Source: Rhodospirillales bacterium
Lineage (GTDB): Bacteria; Pseudomonadota; Alphaproteobacteria; SMXQ01
Reading direction: 5' to 3'
NCBI GenBank assembly: GCA_018666775.1
Contig: JABIXC010000008.1
Location: 1-64,000 of the forward strand
Length of the DNA: 64,000 nucleotides
Position numbers and translations under genes: made by a program. The notes beneath the pieces are model-generated. The model made no database searches. It was given only the letters and a program-made list of their open reading frames with translations, and was not told the origin of the DNA. Positions 57,405 to 64,000 of the stretch are shown here, piece by piece. The stretch's first letter is position 1. Each line of letters starts with the position of its first letter.

Positions 57405-58400
57405 ATGGACCATCAGATCACCGTCAATGGGGAAGAACATGCTTTCGGCGAAGGCCAGACGGTCAAGGCGTTGCTGGAAAGCCTGGGGGTTGATACCCGC
57501 AAGGTTGCCGTAGAATTGAACCGCGAAATTTTGCCTCGGTCTTGCTATGACGCAACGCCGCTTTCGGGCGGGGATAAGCTGGAGGTTGTTCACTTTATTG
57601 GTGGCGGTGCCGATGATGGTGGGACCAAAAGCGCGGATGCGCTAGAGGTTGCCGGGGTGCAATATGGTTCCCGATTGCTGGTGGGAACGGGAAAGTACAA
57701 GGATTTTGAAGAAACAGCCCAAGCCATTGAGGCCAGTGGTGCTGAAATCGTTACCGTTGCGGTCAGGCGCGTTAATGTCAGTGATCCAACCCAGCCGATG
57801 CTGGTCGATTACGTAGACCCCAAACGCTATACCTATCTTCCCAATACTGCGGGCTGTTTTACCGCCGACGACGCTGTTCGTACGCTGCGGCTTGCCCGTG
57901 AAGCCGGGGGCTGGGATCTTGTTAAACTGGAAGTTCTGGGGGATCAGAAAACCCTTTATCCAGACATGCCCGAAACCTTGAAAGCGACAGAGATACTGGT
58001 CAAGGAAGGGTTCAAGGTTATGGTCTATTGCGCCGATGACCCGATTCAGGCCAAACGATTGGAAGACATGGGCTGCGTTGCCATTATGCCGCTTGCGGCA
58101 CCCATTGGTTCCGGGTTGGGCGTCCAAAACCCGGTTACCATCCGCATTATCAAGGAAAATGCCAATGTCCCCGTTTTAGTGGATGCCGGTGTCGGCACCG
58201 CATCAGATGCGGCCATTGCCATGGAACTGGGGTGTGATGGGGTGTTGATGAACACGGCCATTGCCGAGGCAAAAGACCCCATTGCCATGGCCAAGGCCAT
58301 GCGGTTTGCCATAGAGGCCGGCCGGCTTGCATACCTTGCCGGGCGTATGCCCAAGAAACTTTATGCCGACCCATCTTCGCCACTTGCGGGAATGATCTAA
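57405..58400 (+). CDS. thiSG: ThiS-ThiG fusion: sulfur carrier protein / thiazole synthase
   Basis: 331 residues. Residues 1-68 are a ThiS ubiquitin-like fold ([25 protein letters not shown]) ending IGGG; residues ~80-331 are ThiG with the Schiff-base Lys174 in VKLEVLGD and the phosphate-binding GVGTASDAA region. ThiG makes the thiazole ring of thiamine from deoxyxylulose phosphate, dehydroglycine or glycine imine and sulfur from ThiS thiocarboxylate. Here the ThiS glycines are followed by ThiG rather than a free C terminus. An AGGGCAGGA site precedes the ATG. Confidence 0.9.
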   Translation: MDHQITVNGEEHAFGEGQTVKALLESLGVDTRKVAVELNREILPRSCYDATPLSGGDKLEVVHFIGGGADDGGTKSADALEVAGVQYGSRLLVGTGKYKDFEETAQAIEASGAEIVTVAVRRVNVSDPTQPMLVDYVDPKRYTYLPNTAGCFTADDAVRTLRLAREAGGWDLVKLEVLGDQKTLYPDMPETLKATEILVKEGFKVMVYCADDPIQAKRLEDMGCVAIMPLAAPIGSGLGVQNPVTIRIIKENANVPVLVDAGVGTASDAAIAMELGCDGVLMNTAIAEAKDPIAMAKAMRFAIEAGRLAYLAGRMPKKLYADPSSPLAGMI

Positions 58401-58460
58401 GCTGTCTGGTTGGAAGCAGGCTGGCAACAGCGTTGCGGCCCTGTTTTTGGATGGCCATCA

Positions 58461-59594
58461 ATGAACGATAAAATCCAGCAATTTCTCGCCTCGCAAAATC
58501 CGGAAACACCGTGTCTGGTTGTCGATGTGGATAGGGTTGTCGATCATTATGCAAGCTTGCGCCAGAACCTTCCGGGGGCTGAAATTTTCTATGCCATGAA
58601 GGCAAACCCGGCGCCTGAAATCATCCGGGCCTTGATGGATGAAGGGGCCAGTTTCGACGTTGCCAGCATTTATGAAATTAGACAGTTGATGGCCCTTGAA
58701 AAAGGGGTTCATGAACGGATTTCTTTCGGCAATACCATCAAAAAAGAAGGCGATATCGCTGAAGCCTTTGCCCATGGCATTCGTTTGTTTGCCTTTGACA
58801 GCATAGAGGAATTGCAAAAACTGTCCCGCGCTGCCCCCGGTTCAAAGGTGTATTGCCGGCTGCTTATGACCAATGCGGGGGCGCAATGGCCGACGTCGCG
58901 AAAATTTGGCTGTGATGTCGAAATGGCCCGTGACCTTTTGATCAAGGCCCAAAAATTGGGGCTTGATCCATATGGCGTCTCCTTTCATGTGGGCTCGCAA
59001 CAGACCGATGTTCGCCAATGGGATATCGCCCTTGGGGAGGTTCATCAGTTGTTTGTCGAACTGGAACAAGCAGGGGTGAGACTTTCCATGCTCAATCTAG
59101 GGGGCGGGATGCCAATCCGTTACCGCGAAGATGTCGTGGACGAGGTGGAAAGTTGTGCTGCCATTCGGCATGCGCTTGAGCATCATTTTGGCGACCATAA
59201 CCTGCGTATCTGGGTGGAGCCGGGGCGTTCTATTGTTGGGGATGCGGGTGTTATCGAGACAGAAGTGGTGCTGATATCAAAGAAAAGCGCCGATGATGAA
59301 CGCCGCTGGGTTTATCTCGATATTGGCAAATTTGGCGGTCTGCCCGAAACCATGGGTGAATGTATCCGCTATTCAATTGAAACCGATCATGATGATGGTT
59401 TCAAGGGGCCGGTGGTGATTGCTGGGCCAACCTGTGATGAGGTGGATATTCTTTATGATCAGGCAGGGTATCTTTTGCCCCTTGATCTTAAAATCGGTGA
59501 TCGGGTTCGTATTCTTGCAACGGGTGCTTATACTGCGACCTATAGTTCGGTGGGCTTCAATGGGTTTCCACCGTTGAAGGCATATTATATTTAG
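58461..59594 (+). CDS. Type III PLP-dependent ornithine/lysine decarboxylase
   Basis: 377 residues from ATG 58461. The PLP lysine is Lys47 in YAMKANP, followed by SFDVASIYEIRQLM and RISFGNTIKKEGDIAEA. VSFHVGSQ, NLGGGMPIRY, EPGRSIVGDAG and the catalytic Cys325 in GPTCDEVDILYD are the alanine-racemase-like fold features. It makes putrescine or cadaverine. The thiSG gene lies upstream and maiA downstream, with no obvious functional link. Confidence 0.93.
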   Translation: MNDKIQQFLASQNPETPCLVVDVDRVVDHYASLRQNLPGAEIFYAMKANPAPEIIRALMDEGASFDVASIYEIRQLMALEKGVHERISFGNTIKKEGDIAEAFAHGIRLFAFDSIEELQKLSRAAPGSKVYCRLLMTNAGAQWPTSRKFGCDVEMARDLLIKAQKLGLDPYGVSFHVGSQQTDVRQWDIALGEVHQLFVELEQAGVRLSMLNLGGGMPIRYREDVVDEVESCAAIRHALEHHFGDHNLRIWVEPGRSIVGDAGVIETEVVLISKKSADDERRWVYLDIGKFGGLPETMGECIRYSIETDHDDGFKGPVVIAGPTCDEVDILYDQAGYLLPLDLKIGDRVRILATGAYTATYSSVGFNGFPPLKAYYI

Positions 59595-59635
59595 TTTGAA
59601 CCATGTGCCCTGATGTTATGGGCAGGGAGAAAAAA

Positions 59636-60280
59636 ATGAAGCTTTATGATTACTTTCGATCCTCGGCAAGTTTCCGGGTGCGGATTGGCTTGAATCTCAA
59701 AGGCATTGAGGTAGAGCGGGCCACCATCCATCTGACCCGCGATGGCGGTGAACAGTTTTCTGAAGCGTTTACCCAGCTTAATCATCAGCAACTGGTTCCG
59801 GTTCTGACCGATGGCGATGTGGTGTTGACCCAATCGCTGGCAATCCTTGAATACCTGGATGAAACCCAGCCTGAACCCCCTTTGTTGCCCGTTTCTCCGG
59901 CGGACCGGGCCAGGGTTCGTGGGTTGGCTCAAATCATTTCCTGTGACACCCACCCCGTGAACAATTTGCGCATCTTAAATTATTTGAAAACCAAAATGGA
60001 CCAGCCCGATGATGACCGCAATGCGTGGTACCGCCATTGGGTCGATCTTGGCCTGTCGACCTTTGAAAATCAGTTGGTGGAAAATGCTGCGACTGGAAAA
60101 TTCTGTCATGGTGATCTGCCGGGGCTTGCCGATATTTGTCTGGTGCCCCAAATTTTCAATGCAAAGCGGCTGAAATGCCCCTTGGACGGATTTCCGGTGC
60201 TCATGAAAATATTTGAAACCTGCATGGAACACCCCGCCTTTGATGCGGCCCAACCGTCCAATCAGCCAGACGCCGAATAG
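59636..60280 (+). CDS. maiA: Maleylacetoacetate isomerase (zeta-class GST)
   Basis: 214 residues from ATG 59636; an upstream in-frame extension lacks family sequence. The signature SSASFRVRI with LNLKGIEVE gives the active-site serines, and QSLAILEYLDE and a C-terminal helical domain with DLPGLADICLVPQIFNAKRL complete the zeta GST fold. It isomerises maleylacetoacetate with glutathione in tyrosine breakdown. No other gene of that pathway is visible here. Confidence 0.9.
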   Translation: MKLYDYFRSSASFRVRIGLNLKGIEVERATIHLTRDGGEQFSEAFTQLNHQQLVPVLTDGDVVLTQSLAILEYLDETQPEPPLLPVSPADRARVRGLAQIISCDTHPVNNLRILNYLKTKMDQPDDDRNAWYRHWVDLGLSTFENQLVENAATGKFCHGDLPGLADICLVPQIFNAKRLKCPLDGFPVLMKIFETCMEHPAFDAAQPSNQPDAE

Positions 60281-60282
60281 AC

Positions 60283-61635
60283 TTAATTGGCACCCATCGT
60301 GCGAAGGGTTCGTTTGATGTCCTGGGCCCTGACCCATCCCGCCGATCCCTTGACCAATTTTTTTTCTGCACGCCAAATATGATAGCGGGCATCCTTTGGG
60401 TGGCCACGGATCAGGGCGGCTTCGGCAAGGGCAAGGGCAGCGAACCCCAATTGGCCGTTCCGGCCATAGGCGACGGCCAGTTGGCTCCAGGCAAAGGCGG
60501 AATTGGGGTTAGCCTGGGTCGTGAGCAAAAGATTGCTAATCGCTTTTTTGACCAATGCCGCGTCGTTGCTTTCTAATTGTGCCCGGGCCAGCCCAATGCG
60601 GATCAGGGGGGCATTGGGACTAATCTGGATGGCTTTGGTGTACGGGACGATGGAGTCACGTATGCGCCCGGTTTCAAAAAGCATTTGCCCCTTCATTTCA
60701 TAAAAATAGGGGTTTTTGGGTTCGGCCTTGATCAGCCCATCTATCAGGGGAATCCCCTGTTTAAGGTCCGCCAGACGATAATAGGCGATGGCCCGGGCAT
60801 AGCGTGCGGCAATGGCGGAATCAGTTTTTTTGTAGCGGGCGAAGGTCTGGTGCACTGGTTTGATAAAGGCGAACAATTTTGCCTGCATTCGTTTGAATTT
60901 TTTTGCGTGTTCAGGCGGCGGCGGTGTCCGGGTGTAGCGGGATTTTTTGAGATGGCTATCCACATGCCGCATACGGTTTCGGGTTATGGGATGGGTTCGG
61001 ACATAGGCATCTTGCCGGGTGCTGGCCAAAAGTTCCTGATCTTCGATGGCACCAAAGAACGAACGCATTCCCAAAGCCGATTGTCCGGTGCGGTCCAGCA
61101 GTTCCAGCCCAGCCTGATCAGCCGCCGATTCCTGTGCCCTGGAATAATTGAGCAATGATCCAACCGCCAGGCCTTGGCCCCCTTGGGCAACCGCCATGCC
61201 CGCACCTGCGTTGCCACTGGCAATGGCTGTCACAACGCCTAGAACCGTTGCCAGCATAGCTGCGGTGTTACCGGTTTCTATCTGTTTGGAAAACCGGACA
61301 AGGTGGCCACCTGATATATGGCCGGTTTCATGGGCCAACACCCCAATGAGCTGGTTTGCGTCTTTAACGCGCATCAATAGACCGCTATGAATGAATAAGT
61401 TCATCCCACCAGCGACAAAAGCATTGAGGGCGGGGTCGGAAATGATAAAAAGGTCTATGTCAGAACTTCGAAGTCCTGCCGCTTCAAAGAGTGGCGTGCT
61501 AAAGTGACGGATGGTATTTTCTATCTCTGTGTCCCGAATTAAATTCGCTGCTGCCACATGTCGCCATGTGGGCAGCAGAAACATAAAGGCAAGCGCCAGT
61601 ATGATTATGGCCCGAATTCGTATGCATTTTAACAT
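60283..61635 (-). CDS. M48-family metallopeptidase with tetratricopeptide-like repeats (BepA/YfgC-like)
   Basis: 450 residues from ATG 61635. A signal peptide (residues ~9-29) precedes the peptidase: zinc motif HETGH at 102-106 and the third ligand Glu169 in ESAADQAG. Helical repeats follow in the C-terminal half (IAARYARAIAYYRLADLKQGIPLIDGLI, then DSIVPYTKAIQISPN). BepA-type enzymes help LptD and BAM assembly or degrade stalled outer membrane proteins. The gene is divergent from the GGT-like lipoprotein, with only 16 bases between starts. Confidence 0.85.
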   Translation of the reverse strand: MLKCIRIRAIIILALAFMFLLPTWRHVAAANLIRDTEIENTIRHFSTPLFEAAGLRSSDIDLFIISDPALNAFVAGGMNLFIHSGLLMRVKDANQLIGVLAHETGHISGGHLVRFSKQIETGNTAAMLATVLGVVTAIASGNAGAGMAVAQGGQGLAVGSLLNYSRAQESAADQAGLELLDRTGQSALGMRSFFGAIEDQELLASTRQDAYVRTHPITRNRMRHVDSHLKKSRYTRTPPPPEHAKKFKRMQAKLFAFIKPVHQTFARYKKTDSAIAARYARAIAYYRLADLKQGIPLIDGLIKAEPKNPYFYEMKGQMLFETGRIRDSIVPYTKAIQISPNAPLIRIGLARAQLESNDAALVKKAISNLLLTTQANPNSAFAWSQLAVAYGRNGQLGFAALALAEAALIRGHPKDARYHIWRAEKKLVKGSAGWVRAQDIKRTLRTMGAN

Positions 61636-61651
61636 GTTAAAGCTCAAATCC

Positions 61652-63274
61652 ATGCCTAGACATACCATAAAACAAGCCACAGGCACTACCGGACGCTTTG
61701 CAAACGTCTTGCCAGTGCTTGTGTTGGTATCGTTGCTGCTTGCGGGTTGTGATTCCATGGTGATCTTTAAAAGAGAGGCAAGAGACTATGTTGCCGGTTT
61801 TGCGGGTGGCGTTGCCGGGGATGAACCTTCGGCAGTGCTGGTTGCGCAGAAAATCCTTAAAGGTGAGGGCAGTGCGGCAGATGCCGCGATCGCGGCTTAC
61901 TTTGCCATGTCGGTGACTTTGCCATCAGCGGCATCCCTTGGTGGTGGGGGGGCATGTTTGGTCATTGATCGTGAAAAAAATAAAGTGGAAAGTCTGACTT
62001 TTATGGCCGGCGGCATGGATGGAAACCGCCCTGTTGTGCCTGCTAACGTTCGGGCCATGTATGCACTTCATGCAAAATATGGCCAATTGCCATGGCGTCA
62101 ATTGGTTGCTCCTGCTGAAAACATGGCCCGGTTTGGTGCCCCTGTTTCCAGAGCATTCGCGCGTGATCTTGTCGCGGCCCAGGGCCATATAACGCCATCT
62201 TCGGATATGGGACGCACCTTTGCCAATCGCCAGGGCAGGCTGGTTCGTGAAGGCGACAATCTTCGCCAGCTTGATCTGGCCGCAACGCTCAGCATCATTC
62301 GTGGCCGCCCCGCTGCATTTTTCAGTGGCCCCGGAAAACAACGCATTATCCGGGCCTATGGTGCGGCAGGCATGCCCATTTCAAGCGCCGATGTTGATCG
62401 TGCCCGCCCGGTCTGGAAGGCCCCCATCACGGTTCGTCGTGGTAATCAGGCAGCAGATTTTCTACCGACCCCTGCAGGGCTAGTTGGTGCGCAGGCATGG
62501 GCCATGATGTACAGGGATGGTGCCTGGAAAAGTGCAAATAATCGCGAAAAGCCTCATTTAATTGCTGAGGTGTCGCGGCGTTCCATGGCCGGTGCAGGGC
62601 GGTGGCTTCATTCCCCAGCAGAGCTTGAAAAGGCAGCGCCATCGGTGGTTTCTGAAAAACGAACCGAGGCATTGATGGCCAGTTTCGATTCTGGTCGTAA
62701 AACCAAATTTGCAATCCCTGAAGGTGGGGGGCACCCAGCACCGGTAGACCAAGGTGGCGCCAGTGTCATTGCTGCAGACCAGTTTGGCCAAGCCGTTGCG
62801 TGCAGTTTTACCATGAATGGTCTTATGGGCTCGGTGCGCATCGCGCCTAAAACGGGCATCATTATTGCTGCACGACCTGATCCGGCAATGCGGGGCATGT
62901 CTTCGGGTTCGCTTATGGTGTTGCGCTATGATGATCAGAATCAGCTGGAATTTATGGCTTCTGCCACCGGAGGTGCTGCAGCCCCGATTACCATGGTGAC
63001 CGTGGCCCTTCGGGCAATGCTTGATAAACAGAATTTGGAGAAGGCATCAAGGGCCCCACGACTATTTGCGCCCATGATCCCAGACCAGGTGTTGATGGAA
63101 TCTGGCAATAGGGGGCTGGCTAAAACGCTTGAGAATGCTGGCCACCGTGTTGCCCCGGTTTCAGCGATGATCCGTCTTAATGGGTTCTTCTGTCCAGCCG
63201 GGTTCGATGGCCATCGGTCTCGGTGCGAATTGCGCACCGATCGCCGGGGCTTCGGGTTCGCCAGCCAGTTATAA
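61652..63274 (+). CDS. Gamma-glutamyltransferase-like lipoprotein, probably without the catalytic Thr
   Basis: 540 residues from ATG 61652. A hydrophobic signal ends LLLAGC, so Cys33 is a probable lipid anchor. The N-terminal half keeps the GGT pattern: EGSAADAAIAAYFAMSVTLPSAASLGGGGACLV and KYGQLPWRQLVAPAENMARFGAPV. At the autoprocessing site, where the family has a T-T-H-x-S-V nucleophile motif, this protein reads DQGGASV (Asp366-Val372), so the nucleophilic threonine is absent. The protein could not self-cleave or act as a normal GGT. The role is unknown. The aminotransferase starts four bases after its stop. Confidence 0.8.
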   Translation: MPRHTIKQATGTTGRFANVLPVLVLVSLLLAGCDSMVIFKREARDYVAGFAGGVAGDEPSAVLVAQKILKGEGSAADAAIAAYFAMSVTLPSAASLGGGGACLVIDREKNKVESLTFMAGGMDGNRPVVPANVRAMYALHAKYGQLPWRQLVAPAENMARFGAPVSRAFARDLVAAQGHITPSSDMGRTFANRQGRLVREGDNLRQLDLAATLSIIRGRPAAFFSGPGKQRIIRAYGAAGMPISSADVDRARPVWKAPITVRRGNQAADFLPTPAGLVGAQAWAMMYRDGAWKSANNREKPHLIAEVSRRSMAGAGRWLHSPAELEKAAPSVVSEKRTEALMASFDSGRKTKFAIPEGGGHPAPVDQGGASVIAADQFGQAVACSFTMNGLMGSVRIAPKTGIIIAARPDPAMRGMSSGSLMVLRYDDQNQLEFMASATGGAAAPITMVTVALRAMLDKQNLEKASRAPRLFAPMIPDQVLMESGNRGLAKTLENAGHRVAPVSAMIRLNGFFCPAGFDGHRSRCELRTDRRGFGFASQL

Positions 63275-63278
63275 CGCC

Positions 63279-64000
63279 ATGGCCATCAAGGTATCAGCGC
63301 GCGGGTCCATCCCACCCTTTATCGTCATGGATGTCATGCGGGCGGCCAATGACCGTGCGGCAAAAGGCCATGATGTTGTGCATCTGGAGGTCGGCCAGCC
63401 ATCCACAAGCGCGCCAGGCGCCGTTAAATCTCTGGCAAAGTCCGCCCTGGATTCGGAAAACCTGGGCTACACAGAGGCATTCGGTTTGCCCGCCCTGCGT
63501 GCGCGCGTCGCCGCTTATTACCGGGAAATTTATGACACGGATATTGATGCTTCAAAGATCGCCATGACCACGGGGTCGTCGGGGGCATTTGTTCTGGCTT
63601 TTCTGGCAGCATTTGATGCAGGGGACCGGGTTGCTTTTGCTGCACCGGGATATCCCGGTTATCGCAACATTTTAACGGCCCTCGATATTGACCCCGTGGC
63701 GATTCCAGTTGGGCACGCGCAAGGCTTTCAGATTAGCGTAGAGCATTTGGAACGCCTTGAGACACCGATAGATGGCTTGATTTTGGCAAGCCCCGCCAAT
63801 CCCACCGGGGCGATGATTGATCCCGCGATGCTGAAACAGATTGCCAATTGGTGTGCCGCTAACGGCGTGCGGTTGGTTTCTGATGAGATTTATCATGGGA
63901 TTACCTATGGCGCGGTAGCTGAGACCATGGCTGAAATTAATCCTGATGCGATTGTGATCAACAGCCTGTCAAAATATTTTTCAATGACCGGCTGGCGGTT
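63279..64000 (+). CDS. Class I/II PLP aminotransferase (partial)
   Basis: The frame is open to the window edge, about 240 codons. LEVGQPSTSAPGAV, GYTEAFGLPALRARVAAYY, the TTGSSGAFVLAFLAAFDAGDRV loop, PANPTGAMI and SLSKYFSMTGWR (PLP lysine in LSKYF) are the aminotransferase fold I signature. Substrate is not clear. It starts four bases after the GGT-like gene, so the two are probably one transcript. Confidence 0.88.
   Translation, partial: MAIKVSARGSIPPFIVMDVMRAANDRAAKGHDVVHLEVGQPSTSAPGAVKSLAKSALDSENLGYTEAFGLPALRARVAAYYREIYDTDIDASKIAMTTGSSGAFVLAFLAAFDAGDRVAFAAPGYPGYRNILTALDIDPVAIPVGHAQGFQISVEHLERLETPIDGLILASPANPTGAMIDPAMLKQIANWCAANGVRLVSDEIYHGITYGAVAETMAEINPDAIVINSLSKYFSMTGWR

Overview
The window is chromosomal DNA from an alphaproteobacterium, most like the Rhodospirillales. 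The pointers are the S10-spc-alpha ribosomal block followed by the degP/rarA/crcB/rluC/HAD/ATP12 run, an NDUFA12-type complex I subunit, an ATP12 chaperone, a ThiS-ThiG fusion, a class II (B12-dependent) ribonucleotide reductase and the aat-accC-accB-aroQ block. I see no phage, insertion sequence, integron or CRISPR array.

Layout. 1-14.5 kb: the end of tuf, then the S10, spc and alpha ribosomal operons from rpsJ to rplQ, including secY, adk and rpoA, with a near-consensus promoter before rpsM and a strong terminator after rplQ. 14.6-21.2 kb: degP-like protease, rarA, crcB, rluC-type pseudouridine synthase, HAD phosphatase, ATP12 and acylphosphatase, then lipB on the minus strand. 21.3-25.8 kb: tRNA-Leu(GAG), mgtE, a short-chain dehydrogenase gene cut by one in-frame TAG, a TPP-dependent enzyme and a DUF1489 gene. 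26.0-27.0 kb: a flagellin-like gene cut by one in-frame TAA. 27.0-34.5 kb (minus strand): five consecutive, mutually related MFS transporters, mostly coupled by ATGA overlaps, followed by an L-2-hydroxyglutarate-oxidase-like FAD enzyme. 34.7-42.2 kb: DUF3179, a J-domain membrane protein, a nucleotide-sugar group (galU, UDP-glucose dehydrogenase, phosphomannomutase), a D,D-carboxypeptidase with a SPOR-like tail and a lipoprotein. 42.3-51.3 kb: clpS-clpA, a small anchored protein, a FemAB/GNAT-like protein, a RidA-like protein and nrdJ. 51.7-56.1 kb: NDUFA12, mlaD and DUF2155 facing aat, accC, accB and aroQ. 56.3-64 kb: a PAS_5-type protein, a small membrane protein, thiSG, an ornithine/lysine decarboxylase, maleylacetoacetate isomerase, an M48 peptidase with repeats, a divergent gamma-glutamyltransferase-like lipoprotein and a truncated aminotransferase.

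Most of the window is conserved housekeeping. The unusual parts are: the five-gene MFS array with its oxidoreductase; two nearby genes each broken by one stop codon; a GGT homologue that appears to lack its nucleophile; the ThiS-ThiG fusion; and a recurring pattern of 11-29 bp tandem duplications, four of which include or abut a stop codon (rplX, UDP-glucose dehydrogenase, phosphomannomutase, aroQ).

All functional calls come from reading translations and motifs by eye. No database search was possible.
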